Shown here: one piece after another, positions 34,256 to 43,411 of the stretch
Layout: the number at the start of each line of letters is the position of its first letter
How positions within the stretch are numbered: position 1 is the stretch's first letter
Source of the DNA: an uncultured bacterium
Lineage (GTDB): Bacteria > Cyanobacteriota > Vampirovibrionia > Gastranaerophilales > Gastranaerophilaceae
Assembly (NCBI GenBank): GCA_949288725.1
Contig: CASELF010000012.1
Location: 29,603-93,602 of the forward strand
Reading direction: 5' to 3'
Length of the DNA stretch: 64,000 bases
Position numbers and translations under genes: made by a program
The notes under the pieces: model-generated
Told to the model about the DNA's origin: nothing
The model's input: the letters and a program-made list of their open reading frames with translations, nothing else
The model's database searches: none

Positions 34256-35572
34256 ATGATTAAGTTTAAAAATGCAACAATCACTGTTGTCATTATTTTT
34301 GCATTGTTTGTAATTGCAACATCAGCAACGGTTATTCACAATTTCGCAATTTTCGCAAATTCAGAATATTTCTATCTAGCAACTGTTCTTGCAATTGTTA
34401 TTGGTTTAAGACAAGCAGATCTCAGCAGGATAAGAAAATTAAACAAAAACTTTGTCACTCAATATTCCCAGATGGACTCAATGATAAACAATTCACCTTT
34501 TATAATTTTTCTAAAAGACAGTAATGGAAAAATACTTCTGGCAAACAAACAACTAGCAAAAGTTCTGAACACAAAAACCGATAAAATTATTGGTAAAAGT
34601 ATTTATAAGATTTATGCCAATGCACAAACTGATATTGAAGAGGATAAAAAAATTTTAGCAACCGGAAACAGCACATCTTCTGAACGACAAGTTGAAATAA
34701 ATAATAACAAATATTGGTTTAAAATTACTAAAATCCCGATCAAAGATACATTAGGTAAAGTCGTCAAAATTGTTGTTATCCTCGTAAATACAGATATAGA
34801 AAAAGAAATTGAAGGCAGCAAATCTTCATACATTGCAACCCTTACCCACGACTTAAAAACACCTACAAATGCACAACTTCAAGCAGCAGATTTGTTATTA
34901 TCAGGAATTTTAGGAGATTTGAGCGAAGAACAAAAAGAAATAATTACCCAAATGAAATGCTCTTGCAACTACATGAATGAACTAATTTTCACAATCTTGG
35001 ATTCTTACCTGTATGAAAATGGACAGACTAAAATTAATTCTGAAAAATTTGATATTGTCGAATTGGTTAATACTATCGTTGCAGGATTGTCAAATCTTCT
35101 ATCCGTAAAAAATCAGCAAATACGAATTTATCCAGAGAAAAAAGAAATTTTTATTGTTGCAGACAAATTCCAAATAAAAAGAGTAATAGTAAACTTTTTG
35201 GGAAATGCTATAAACTATGGATTTAAAAATTCCATTATAAATATAAGTATTAAAGAAAAATTTTCTACAATAAACTTCAATGTCAGAAACAAAAGTGAAT
35301 ATATACCCGAAGAGAAAATAAAAGAAATATTCAAAAAATATAAACACAATCCGGATGCTAAATATCAAAAAACAGCCACAGGTCTTGGATTATATTTATC
35401 AAAGCAAATAATAGATGCACATAAAGGTTCCGTTTATGCCAAAAGCGATAAAGACCAAACTTGTGATTTTGGGTTTGAACTTCCTAAAAAAAGTACCCCA
35501 ATGGCATATCCGGAAAAATTGCCTGAACATAAAACAATCTCACCTAATAAAATTCTGAAATTTATTCATTAA
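34256..35572 (+). CDS. Membrane PAS-domain sensor histidine kinase
   Basis: 438 residues. Two membrane helices (about 8-28 and 38-52) have almost no loop between them, so there is no external sensor. A PAS domain (about 73-180) follows, then the HisKA helix with His198 (ATLTHDLKTPTNAQ) and an HATPase domain (N box NFLGNAINYG, G box ATGLGLYLSK). A cytoplasmic or membrane-borne signal read by PAS is likely. No response regulator gene is adjacent. Appears monocistronic. Confidence 0.93.
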   Translation: MIKFKNATITVVIIFALFVIATSATVIHNFAIFANSEYFYLATVLAIVIGLRQADLSRIRKLNKNFVTQYSQMDSMINNSPFIIFLKDSNGKILLANKQLAKVLNTKTDKIIGKSIYKIYANAQTDIEEDKKILATGNSTSSERQVEINNNKYWFKITKIPIKDTLGKVVKIVVILVNTDIEKEIEGSKSSYIATLTHDLKTPTNAQLQAADLLLSGILGDLSEEQKEIITQMKCSCNYMNELIFTILDSYLYENGQTKINSEKFDIVELVNTIVAGLSNLLSVKNQQIRIYPEKKEIFIVADKFQIKRVIVNFLGNAINYGFKNSIINISIKEKFSTINFNVRNKSEYIPEEKIKEIFKKYKHNPDAKYQKTATGLGLYLSKQIIDAHKGSVYAKSDKDQTCDFGFELPKKSTPMAYPEKLPEHKTISPNKILKFIH

Positions 35573-35651
35573 TAAAAATTTTTCTCTTGTGAGAATTTCA
35601 ACAAAAAGTTTAATAAGTAAAATTACCTGTTCACCTGTTTAATGTCTTTTT

Positions 35652-35676
35652 TATGAATATATTATTTAATATTCAT
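35652..35676 (+). promoter_or_regulatory. Inverted repeat upstream of the cupin gene
   Basis: ATGAATAT (35653-35660), 8-nt spacer, ATATTCAT (35669-35676): a perfect operator-like dyad 23 bp before the cupin start. Its left half is part of the 16-mer shared with the kinase upstream region. Confidence 0.5.
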
Positions 35677-35698
35677 TGATAATAAAAAGGAGGAACAA

Positions 35699-36004
35699 AT
35701 GTTTTATAATGTTTTAAAAGCAAAGGATCTTATTGAATTTGAGACAAAAGATTTTGATAAAAAAGTTCTATTACAAGACGGCGATAACAAATTAACCATT
35801 ATTGCACTGAAAAAAGATGAAATTATCAACACTCACGTATCAGTAAAAGATGCAGCAGTATTGGTATTGGATGGAGAAATCGAAATTCATTTTAATGCAG
35901 AAAAATTCAATTTAGATAAAAATGAAATCATAATGTTCGAAAAAGAAAAAGAGCATTCTGTCAGAGCACTAAAAGACAGCAAATTTTTATTAGTAAATAT
36001 TTAA
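35699..36004 (+). CDS. Small single-domain cupin protein
   Basis: 101 residues forming one small beta-barrel cupin: KVLLQDGDNKLTIIALKKDE, VLVLDGEIEIHFNAEKF and MFEKEKEHSVRALKDSKFLL. It keeps GEIEI and the His of EHSVRAL but lacks the full two-His/Glu metal set of motif 1 (only INTHVSV), so metal binding is doubtful. Small cupins of this kind are often sensors or epimerase-like. AGGAGGA precedes the ATG. It has its own terminator and an operator-like dyad upstream. Confidence 0.82.
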   Translation: MFYNVLKAKDLIEFETKDFDKKVLLQDGDNKLTIIALKKDEIINTHVSVKDAAVLVLDGEIEIHFNAEKFNLDKNEIIMFEKEKEHSVRALKDSKFLLVNI

Positions 36005-36007
36005 AAA

Positions 36008-36035
36008 TAAAAGACCTCTCATTGGGGTCTTTTAT
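36008..36035 (+). terminator. Cupin gene terminator
   Basis: AAAAGACC/GGTCTTTT stem with 8-nt loop and T-rich tail. Confidence 0.8.
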
Positions 36036-36066
36036 ACTATTTACAAATAAATTCTCACTCCCTGAT

Positions 36067-36096
36067 TTGCATATTGAAAATAATCTTATTTATGAT
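36067..36096 (+). promoter_or_regulatory. Promoter of the GH13 gene
   Basis: TTGCAT (36067-36072), 18-nt spacer, TATGAT (36091-36096). The -10 overlaps an alternative upstream start, supporting the ATG at 36122. Confidence 0.6.
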
Positions 36097-36121
36097 AAAC
36101 TCACAAATAAGAGAGGGATAT

Positions 36122-38152
36122 ATGTACCAGATTAGATTATTTTTGGCTATTATTTTGGGGATTATGCTTTTGAGTGCGCCTGTTTTTGCAGAAGGCGTTT
36201 ATGTTGTTCCTGCTGAACAAACAGAAACTGAGCAACCTAATGTCACTGTTAATAACAGAATCCATAGAGAATTAAAAAATGCAATCTCAAATGTTTACGG
36301 CAAAGAAAATGCTGACGAAATTTATAATAAAGTTATTGAAATAGCAAATAAAGCAGTTCAAGCAAGACCGAAAGAACTTGTACAACAAGACAAAACAAGG
36401 ACTGATGATTGGTACAAACGTGAAATTATTTATATGTTTTATGTTGACCAATTTGGCGTTGTTAGAAGCAATCAAGAAAACACCTTTAAAGAAACTGCGC
36501 TGATGTTTGACTATCTTCAAGATTTAGGAGTTACCACATTATACCTTTTACCTTTTGCGGACAGCCCTATGCAAGATGCAGGGTTTGACGTTAAAAATCC
36601 GCAAAGAGTAAGACCTGATTTAGGCGGGAATGCTGCATTTATTCCGTTCATCAAAGAAGCCAAAAAAAGAGGCTTCAAAATTAAAGCGGACCTGGTTTTG
36701 AACCATTTTTCCGATGAACACGAATGGTTTAAAAGATTGGAAGCAGGAGATGAATCTGCACTTGATTATTTCATTTACACCGATAAAAAACCTGAATACA
36801 CAAAATATCAAGATGAAAAACTTGGTACTGTTATTGAATACAAAGAACCTGACGGCAAAATTTCAAAACGTCGTCTTATATTCCCTGAAAATACCGAAGA
36901 TCATTACAGACACATAGTTGTTAACGGAAAAGACTACTATTTATATCATACCTTCTATCCGTTCCAACTTGACATAAATTGGGAAAATCCTGAAGTCTTG
37001 TATTACGTTCTGGATACAATTACGCATTGGGCAAACTTAGGAATTGATATTTTTAGAATGGATGCAATACCTTATCTTTCAAAAGAACCTGGTACGGATG
37101 CTGAAAATGAGCCTAAAACTCACTCTGTTATGACAATTATAAGTGATTATCTTCAATTAACATCCCCGTCAACAGTCATTCAAGTTGAAGCATGCCAGAC
37201 CCCAAAAGATATTTTGCCATACTTTGGGAAAGAAAGAGAAGTAAAAATAAAAGTTGACGGAGAAGATAAAATCCTAAAAAGAACAAGTGAAGCCCAAATT
37301 GCATATCACTTTCCATACATGCCTGCACTTTGGGCAAGTTTGATTACTGAAGACAAGAATTATTTTATAGAAGCATACAAAAAGACTCCGCAAATACCTA
37401 AATCTGCAGTATGGGGAATCTTTTTAAGAGTACATGATGAATTAACTTTAGAAATGGTAACACCTGAAGTTCGTGAGGTTGTATTTAATGAACTTGTACC
37501 AAAAGGAGCAAGTTTTAGAAACGGCTTTGGAGTAAGCGGAAGACTTGCAAACTTCTTAGAAAAAGATCCTGACAGAATAGAAGGAGCATTTTCATTATTG
37601 CTATCTTTACCTGGAATTCCTATTATCTATTATGGTGATGAGGTTGGAGTTACAAATAACTTTGAGAATGCTAAAAAAGCAGCTTTAAAAAGAAAAAAAG
37701 AAAGCAAAAAAGGCGAATTGCTATCACCTTTTGATTCCAGAGATATTCACAGAGGCGATGTACCTCAAAAATTGTTCTATGGCTCATTAAGAGGCTATTA
37801 CAAATTTAATTCCAAAGTTTATGGTAAAGTTAAAAACTTAATCGCTTTGAGAAAATCTTTACCGGTTATGTCTGATGGAGATTTTGAGATTTTGAAGACA
37901 TCATCTAAAAGCAATTTCTCCTATATAAGAAAAAATGCAAACCAACAAATTTTAGTAATCAATAATTTATCATCAGATAAACTTGTGGCTGAAATTGAAT
38001 TGCCTAAGAGCATTATATTGAAAAACGAAGGACATATATCAAGTCTTAAAAATTTAATAAACGGAGATAATATTAAGGTTGATATTTCTCTACAGAATAA
38101 AGTTATGCATTTAAAACTGGCGCCATATCAAACTCTATGGCTTGAATTATAG
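36122..38152 (+). CDS. Secreted GH13 alpha-amylase/trehalose-synthase-like enzyme
   Basis: 676 residues from the ATG at 36122 (GAGAGGG site; signal peptide 1-23 ending PVFA). The (beta/alpha)8 barrel has region I DLVLNH (190-195), nucleophile Asp314 in FRMDAIPYL, acid/base Glu356 in VIQVEACQ, and the transition-state His-Asp (438-439) in FLRVHDELTLE. The close match to the VHDELTLEMV pattern points to the TreS/maltose glucosyltransferase branch rather than plain amylases, yet those are normally cytoplasmic. It would act on alpha-glucans outside the cell membrane. It leads an operon with the acyltransferase and a TPR protein. Confidence 0.92.
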   Translation: MYQIRLFLAIILGIMLLSAPVFAEGVYVVPAEQTETEQPNVTVNNRIHRELKNAISNVYGKENADEIYNKVIEIANKAVQARPKELVQQDKTRTDDWYKREIIYMFYVDQFGVVRSNQENTFKETALMFDYLQDLGVTTLYLLPFADSPMQDAGFDVKNPQRVRPDLGGNAAFIPFIKEAKKRGFKIKADLVLNHFSDEHEWFKRLEAGDESALDYFIYTDKKPEYTKYQDEKLGTVIEYKEPDGKISKRRLIFPENTEDHYRHIVVNGKDYYLYHTFYPFQLDINWENPEVLYYVLDTITHWANLGIDIFRMDAIPYLSKEPGTDAENEPKTHSVMTIISDYLQLTSPSTVIQVEACQTPKDILPYFGKEREVKIKVDGEDKILKRTSEAQIAYHFPYMPALWASLITEDKNYFIEAYKKTPQIPKSAVWGIFLRVHDELTLEMVTPEVREVVFNELVPKGASFRNGFGVSGRLANFLEKDPDRIEGAFSLLLSLPGIPIIYYGDEVGVTNNFENAKKAALKRKKESKKGELLSPFDSRDIHRGDVPQKLFYGSLRGYYKFNSKVYGKVKNLIALRKSLPVMSDGDFEILKTSSKSNFSYIRKNANQQILVINNLSSDKLVAEIELPKSIILKNEGHISSLKNLINGDNIKVDISLQNKVMHLKLAPYQTLWLEL

Positions 38153-38166
38153 AAGGGATAAGTATT

Positions 38167-39282
38167 ATGGAAGAGCAACAACAACCCAAAAAGAAAACAA
38201 AAATTTTAAACTATATAAATGTATTTAGAGGACTTGCAATATTATTGATTATTATGGGACATACAATGCAGTTTGGAGATTCCAAAAGTCTTGCAAATAT
38301 AATTAACTGTGAAATGATTTGCGGAGGAACGGCTTTGTTCATTTTCATTTCAGGCTTTTTATTCCAACATTTGGCTTATAAGTTTGAATATAAAAATTAT
38401 CTTTCAAAAAAATGGACAAATGTTGTTATGCCATACTTAATTACTGCAATTCCAGGACTTTTGTTTTGTATATATCTTCCTATTGCATATAAAAACTCAT
38501 TTTATGGATTAAGTCTTTATTTACAAATTCCGATGTTACTATCTATCGGGCGTGTTCATAACACTCCGACTTGGTTCATTCCAATGATAGTTATCTTCTT
38601 CATTTTCTCTGCGTTATTCTTGCTATTAGAAAAAAAGAACATTTTATATAAACTTTTACCTATATTACTTTTACTGACATTATTCTTGCCTCGCGGAGTT
38701 GCAGAATACGAAACCACATTAGGTCTTAGTTATGCCGCAAAGTATATGGTTTATGTAAAATATATTTTATGTAATTTTGTACATTTCTTGTCTTTGTATG
38801 TATTTGGGATGTACTGCAGTGCAAATAAACCAATAATTGACAAATTTTATGATAAAAGGTTATGGATATGGATTGGAATGCTATTAACAGCAGCACTGGA
38901 TGTATTTGCGATGTTCAAATTCCAGTATTCAAACTATACCGTATCTAAAATATTTTTAACAATGCTTGTTTTGGCTTATCTAAAACATTATGATGAGTTT
39001 ATTATTTCTCACAAAAAGACTAATAAAACTCTTGATTTTATTGCAAAATACAGTTTTGGTCTTTTCTTTGTACACTGGTATTGGTTTTTCGTATATAACC
39101 AAATTTTCCACCTGCCGACAGTAATGCCGATTATTGACGGAAGTTATGCTCTGACATTTGGAGCAATATTACTAAGATTTGCATTTGTTACAGTAACTTC
39201 TCTAGGTTCATTATTTATCGGGAAATTTATTCTTCAAAAAATTAATCCTGAAATTAATACAAGAAAATACCTTGGTATATAA
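38167..39282 (+). CDS. Membrane acyltransferase (acyltransferase_3 family)
   Basis: 371 residues with about ten hydrophobic segments. The N-terminal motif YINVFRGLAILLIIMGHTMQF carries the conserved Arg and His of acyltransferase_3 (OafA/NodX type). It would transfer an acetyl or similar acyl group to a surface glycan. It lies 14 bp after the GH13 gene with its own AAGGGA site, suggesting joint work on an envelope polysaccharide; the substrate is not readable. Confidence 0.9.
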   Translation: MEEQQQPKKKTKILNYINVFRGLAILLIIMGHTMQFGDSKSLANIINCEMICGGTALFIFISGFLFQHLAYKFEYKNYLSKKWTNVVMPYLITAIPGLLFCIYLPIAYKNSFYGLSLYLQIPMLLSIGRVHNTPTWFIPMIVIFFIFSALFLLLEKKNILYKLLPILLLLTLFLPRGVAEYETTLGLSYAAKYMVYVKYILCNFVHFLSLYVFGMYCSANKPIIDKFYDKRLWIWIGMLLTAALDVFAMFKFQYSNYTVSKIFLTMLVLAYLKHYDEFIISHKKTNKTLDFIAKYSFGLFFVHWYWFFVYNQIFHLPTVMPIIDGSYALTFGAILLRFAFVTVTSLGSLFIGKFILQKINPEINTRKYLGI

Positions 39283-39301
39283 AGGAATATAAGGGGCAAA
39301 T

Positions 39302-40066
39302 ATGTATTTTAATGATATAATTGTTGAATTTATTTGTTTATTTTTATTAGTTGTTGCAATATTTTTAATCATAACAACTTCTATTATCTTTCCAATATGG
39401 TATAAAAAGACAAAACGTAAGAAGTTATTGATGATTTATGCCGGAATAATTGTGGGTTCTTTATTTGTAATGTCATTATATACCCCTTGGTTTTTCAAAA
39501 ATAAAGCAGATAAATCGTCTAATCCGGAAGATATCATTAAATATGATTCTTATGCGGTAAAAACAGCATTACTTCCTCCGGTAAGAGGTTTTATGTATTC
39601 AAGATTATCGGATGATTACTTAAATTTCAAAAAGGATATTAACAAGGGCATAAATTATTTGGAATTAGGGTATAAATACGGCAAAGAACCTAATGCACTA
39701 TACAGTTTGTCTTATTTATACGAACTCAAAGGTGATTATGATAAAGCACTTGAAACTGTTAACAAAGCAGGCGGGCGTCCTTCAAGAAAAGCCAAAATTT
39801 ATTTTCTAAAAGGTGATACAAAAACAGCCCTTAAAATCCTTAATCAAGCAATCGAAGGCTCTAATGGAGGAATTTGGGAATATTTGTATAGAGGAAATAT
39901 CTACGATAATATGGGCAAGAAAGATTTGGCACAAAAAGATTATGAAAAGGCGCTCAAATTAGATTCCCACGCAAAAGAATATCCCGCTATCGAAAAAATA
40001 ATGAATAACAAAAATTACTTCAAAGATAGAATAAATGAAGAAAAAAAGTATTTTGGAATTAAATAA
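39302..40066 (+). CDS. Membrane protein with TPR repeats
   Basis: 254 residues. Two N-terminal membrane helices (about 7-30 and 40-62) precede a soluble domain with tetratricopeptide-like repeats from about 115 to 225 (YSLSYLYELKGDYDKALE, YLYRGNIYDNMGKKDLAQKDYEKAL). Likely a scaffold at the membrane. AAGGGGC site. It follows the acyltransferase by 19 bp, and its 3' end overlaps the convergent Fe-S gene by 8 bp. Confidence 0.85.
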   Translation: MYFNDIIVEFICLFLLVVAIFLIITTSIIFPIWYKKTKRKKLLMIYAGIIVGSLFVMSLYTPWFFKNKADKSSNPEDIIKYDSYAVKTALLPPVRGFMYSRLSDDYLNFKKDINKGINYLELGYKYGKEPNALYSLSYLYELKGDYDKALETVNKAGGRPSRKAKIYFLKGDTKTALKILNQAIEGSNGGIWEYLYRGNIYDNMGKKDLAQKDYEKALKLDSHAKEYPAIEKIMNNKNYFKDRINEEKKYFGIK

Positions 40067-41150
40067 TTTCATCAGCCATTGCAAGAAAATCCAATAAACT
40101 TATGACTTTTGTTTTTTTGCCCAAAAGTCCTTTGGTTAAACCTAAAATACATGCAGGACATGTTGTAATCACATAATCTACATTAGCATTCATGATATTC
40201 TGAGCCTTTTGGCTGATTAAAGTTTGAGATATTTTAGAATTCTTAATAACAAAAGTCCCGGCAAGCCCGCAACATGAATCATAATCTTTCATTTTTATAT
40301 ATTCAACATTGTCGCAATTTTTCATAATGTCTTCAAAAAATGCATCGTTTTCAAGATGACAAGGTTTGTGAAACGTTACCTTTAACGGCTTCTTAAATCT
40401 AAATTTTATATTTTCTTTTGCAATAAAATCACCCCAATTTACACTCTTATTCAATAAGGGTTCAACATCTTTCAAATACTTTGGGTAAGAAGAAATCGTA
40501 TCAGCACAACTTGCACAGTCTGTAATCAAATAATCATAATTCAATTTGCGCAATTCATCAGTATTATGTTTGCAAACTTGAATAAACCGTTCCAAATTTC
40601 CCTCTGACAAAAAAGGTAATCCGCAACATTCAAAAGAAGGCTCAACTATTTTAACAGGATGATGTTTTAATATTTTAAAAAGAGATTTATCAGTATTCGG
40701 AAAAATTCTATTTACGCAACCTTTAAAATACACAACAACAGGTAAGTTTGAGTTTAAATGCTTGTATCTTGGACGAAACGGAGCACTCAAAAATTCTCCA
40801 ATTTTAATAATATTATTAAAAATCAATCTGCTTTGTATAAAATTTATAAATTTCGCTGATAATTTATTTTTCATATATTCATGCTTAGCAGATGCTAAAA
40901 TTTCGCAAATATCAATTCCACTGGGACAAAATCCCTTACATTTTCCGCACTTTAAACACAAATCAATATATTTATTTATCGTTTTTGATAACTTCAAATC
41001 CCCGTCAATAACGCCATTCAGCATAATAAATTTGCCTTTACTTGCAACACAATCATTCGGATCTATTTTAAACAAAGGGCAAATACTCTCACACAATCCG
41101 CATTTTGAACATTTATTAACTTCGTTTTTGTAATCTTTTAATTCCTTCAT
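40059..41150 (-). CDS. Fe-S oxidoreductase subunit with CCG domains (GlcF-like)
   Basis: 363 residues from the ATG at 41150. Two [4Fe-4S] motifs at the N-terminus (CSKCGLCESICP, CLKCGKCKGFCP) and two cysteine-rich CCG domains (FECCGLPFLSEGN, DSCCGLAGTF) match the iron-sulfur subunit of glycolate oxidase, lactate oxidase and heterodisulfide-reductase-like enzymes. It is about 40 residues shorter than usual GlcF. No FAD partner (GlcD/LldD) is in the window. It would carry electrons between a dehydrogenase and a carrier. The extended -10 is exactly 6 nt before the ATG; no Shine-Dalgarno. Confidence 0.88.
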   Translation of the reverse strand: MKELKDYKNEVNKCSKCGLCESICPLFKIDPNDCVASKGKFIMLNGVIDGDLKLSKTINKYIDLCLKCGKCKGFCPSGIDICEILASAKHEYMKNKLSAKFINFIQSRLIFNNIIKIGEFLSAPFRPRYKHLNSNLPVVVYFKGCVNRIFPNTDKSLFKILKHHPVKIVEPSFECCGLPFLSEGNLERFIQVCKHNTDELRKLNYDYLITDCASCADTISSYPKYLKDVEPLLNKSVNWGDFIAKENIKFRFKKPLKVTFHKPCHLENDAFFEDIMKNCDNVEYIKMKDYDSCCGLAGTFVIKNSKISQTLISQKAQNIMNANVDYVITTCPACILGLTKGLLGKKTKVISLLDFLAMADEII

Positions 41151-41167
41151 ACTCAAATGATAACACA
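41151..41167 (-). promoter_or_regulatory. Extended -10 of the Fe-S gene, predicted leaderless start
   Basis: Minus-strand TGTGTTATCAT (hexamer 41157-41162) ends 6 nt before the start codon. Same layout as rqcP and rarA. Confidence 0.6.
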
Positions 41168-41280
41168 ATCGCCCATAATAAAAACTTTTACATTTGTTAA
41201 TATTTACGGCTAAAAATTAAATTTTTCAAACAAACAGCCGATAACAATAATAATCTTAGTTTTAAAAAGGATATAGAGAA

Positions 41281-41568
41281 ATGGCAGAATCAAATTTTAC
41301 ATTTAACCGCCCGTTCAAACCGTTTGGAATGAATGTAAGAGTTCCGGAAAGGACACTGCAACAAGCAGGCGAAACTCTTGAGGATATAATAAAAGCCCCG
41401 GCAACCCCATTATTTGAATACTTGGAAGAAAATGAACCTGTATTCAACGGAAATGTTGCGTTTGAAATAACTAAAACTTCTGCACAGAACTTTACAATCG
41501 GTTCTGCGATGAGAATTGAAGATGAGAAAGTTAACGGGAAAACGCCAAGTTTTGATATGCATTTTTAA
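41281..41568 (+). CDS. Hypothetical protein, 95 residues
   Basis: Soluble and without signal peptide. It opens MAESNFTFNRPFKPFGMNVR and ends TPSFDMHF. No family is recognised. AAAGGATA lies upstream of the ATG at a slightly long distance. Monocistronic with a very strong terminator, which argues that it is expressed. Confidence 0.7.
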   Translation: MAESNFTFNRPFKPFGMNVRVPERTLQQAGETLEDIIKAPATPLFEYLEENEPVFNGNVAFEITKTSAQNFTIGSAMRIEDEKVNGKTPSFDMHF

Positions 41569-41586
41569 AAAAATGATTTATATATA

Positions 41587-41622
41587 AAAAAGGCGAAGGC
41601 TCATATGAGCCTTCGCCTTTTT
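41587..41622. terminator. Bidirectional 36-nt palindromic terminator
   Basis: A perfect 18+18 palindrome flanked by A and T runs. It serves the plus-strand 95-residue gene and the minus-strand 57-residue gene. Confidence 0.92.
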
Positions 41623-41629
41623 GTATTGT

Positions 41630-41803
41630 CTAAAATTCTCCCGAATACTCATAATCTTCAAATAATTTGCTTCGATTTTTAGCCATTTCGGCTTCCGTTG
41701 AAGATTCAAAGTTCTTTAAACTTTCACGAAATGTACCATCTGCTTTTGGAAATAATTTAAATAAAAATCCTAAATCAAATAAGCAAAAACTAATTTCTGG
41801 CAT
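41630..41803 (-). CDS. Small protein, 57 residues
   Basis: ATG at 41803 with AAGGAG 8 nt upstream (a second ATG at 41809 is too close to that site). The product starts MPEISFCLFDLGFLFKLFPK, then becomes polar (SSTEAEMAKNRSKLFEDYEY). An N-terminal amphipathic or membrane-binding helix is possible. No family is recognised. It ends next to a strong terminator. Confidence 0.6.
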   Translation of the reverse strand: MPEISFCLFDLGFLFKLFPKADGTFRESLKNFESSTEAEMAKNRSKLFEDYEYSGEF

Positions 41804-41893
41804 ACTCATATCTCCTTATTAACTTCACTTATATATAAAAACATTTGAGATAAGAGAATTTCACAAAACGCTCAAATTTTAAGTTATGTAAAA

Positions 41894-42697
41894 TCAATAT
41901 TTTTTAAGCCACATTCTGAATGTAACAACTAAAAGCCCCAATAACCCCACCACAAAAAGAATAACAGATACAATCTGCGCAATAGGGACATTTCCAACAT
42001 TCAATGCGCTATCAACACGTATTTGTTCAATAAAAAAACGAATTATTGAATAAAAAACAAGATATGAAAAGAAGGCAACCCCCTTCTTATGGCTAAATTT
42101 AAAATATATATACGATAACACCCCAAAAGAAAACAAATCCAAAACACTTTCATACAAAAAAGTCGGATGATACAAACTATACTGCATAAATTCTGGCAAA
42201 CGACGACTTTCAGGGATTAAAACACCCCAATTTTGATTCTTTACAGGCATTCCATAGGCTTCTGAATTAAAATAATTTCCCCATCTTCCTATTGCTTGCC
42301 CTAATATTGTTCCTACAGAAATTGCATCCAAATATTTCAACAATGAAATTCTTGTTTTGAGAGAAACGAAAAACAAACAGATAACTCCCCCCAAAATCGC
42401 ACCGTGAATTGATAAACCGCCCTGTCTTATGTCAAGAATTTCTAATGGTCTTGCTATATAATAATGAAAATTAAGAAGACAATAGTACAATCTTGCACCT
42501 AATATTCCTGAAAAAATTATATAAATTGAATGCTCTATAATAGAATCCTTGAACTGCAATGGATTATTCTTATTAAAATAAGAATTTGAAACAATAATAG
42601 CAACAAAAATAGAGCATGCCATTATTATCCCATACATATATATAGGGATTCCAAACAAATCAAATGCAACAGTTGATGGTGTGGGCAAGATAAACAT
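41894..42697 (-). CDS. lgt: Phosphatidylglycerol-prolipoprotein diacylglyceryl transferase
   Basis: 267 residues with about seven membrane helices. The Lgt signature GRWGNYFNSEAYG and the HGAILGG stretch (catalytic region) are present, along with YHPTFLYES. It adds diacylglycerol to the lipobox Cys of prolipoproteins, the first step of lipoprotein maturation. Its start overlaps the stop of the preceding TPR lipoprotein gene by one base, so enzyme and a likely substrate are co-translated. Confidence 0.96.
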   Translation of the reverse strand: MFILPTPSTVAFDLFGIPIYMYGIIMACSIFVAIIVSNSYFNKNNPLQFKDSIIEHSIYIIFSGILGARLYYCLLNFHYYIARPLEILDIRQGGLSIHGAILGGVICLFFVSLKTRISLLKYLDAISVGTILGQAIGRWGNYFNSEAYGMPVKNQNWGVLIPESRRLPEFMQYSLYHPTFLYESVLDLFSFGVLSYIYFKFSHKKGVAFFSYLVFYSIIRFFIEQIRVDSALNVGNVPIAQIVSVILFVVGLLGLLVVTFRMWLKKY

Positions 42698-43296
42698 TAT
42701 TGAACTAACAGATTTTCCTCTTTTTCTTGTTGTTCTTCCGGAGGATTTTGATATCTTTTTATTCGTTCAATTGTTTCCTTAACCTCATCTTTATCCTCGG
42801 CATTAGGGTTTAGTTCTAAATATTTTTCGTAATTTTGAATTGCAGAATCATACAATTCCATCATCAAAGACTTGTCCTTTTCAGATAATTCAGATGATTG
42901 TTCTTCTTCTGAACCGGCTGGAACCACTGAACCATCTTCGTTAAGTCTGTAATTACCTCGGCTAATTGCAATAGCCAAATTGTTTTCTGCAGTCGCCAAT
43001 GAGTAATAAGAATCCGCTAAATCAGGCTTCATTGAAATAACAGTCTTATATTCATTTATCGCATTAACATAATCTTCTGCTTTCGTATAAACTATTGCAA
43101 GGTTATAATGAGTTTCAAACACAGACGGATCAAGATCAATACTTGATTTTAACCTCTCGATAGCCTGAGTATAATCGCCTTTATCAGCATAGGCCTTTGC
43201 TTTATTGTTCAAATCTTGTACCGCTAAATTGTTAATACAAGCAGTAGAAATTACTGCAACAGTCAATATACTTGCAATTAAAAGAACTTTCTTCAT
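42697..43296 (-). CDS. TPR lipoprotein
   Basis: 199 residues. A type II signal peptide has lipobox VISTAC (Cys20), so the mature protein is lipid-anchored. Residues 28-110 hold tetratricopeptide repeats (AKAYADKGDYTQAIERLKSS, TKAEDYVNAINEYK, YSLATAENNLA), then an acidic linker and one more repeat-like helix pair to 185. A GAGGGG site precedes the ATG. Likely an envelope assembly or scaffold protein. Confidence 0.9.
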   Translation of the reverse strand: MKKVLLIASILTVAVISTACINNLAVQDLNNKAKAYADKGDYTQAIERLKSSIDLDPSVFETHYNLAIVYTKAEDYVNAINEYKTVISMKPDLADSYYSLATAENNLAIAISRGNYRLNEDGSVVPAGSEEEQSSELSEKDKSLMMELYDSAIQNYEKYLELNPNAEDKDEVKETIERIKRYQNPPEEQQEKEENLLVQ

Positions 43297-43411
43297 ATAT
43301 ACCCCTCTTCAATTATGTTAAGTTGATGTTAAAGTAATTATAATTTAAGCATAAAAATATAGCAAATTTCATGAATTTAAGTTACAATAAACAAGTAAAA
43401 GGAGAATTTAT

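Noticed and set aside
36074..36121. Earlier ATG for the GH13 gene at 36074
   Set aside because: It lies upstream of the predicted -10 box and puts extra polar residues before a good signal peptide; the ATG at 36122 has GAGAGGG upstream.
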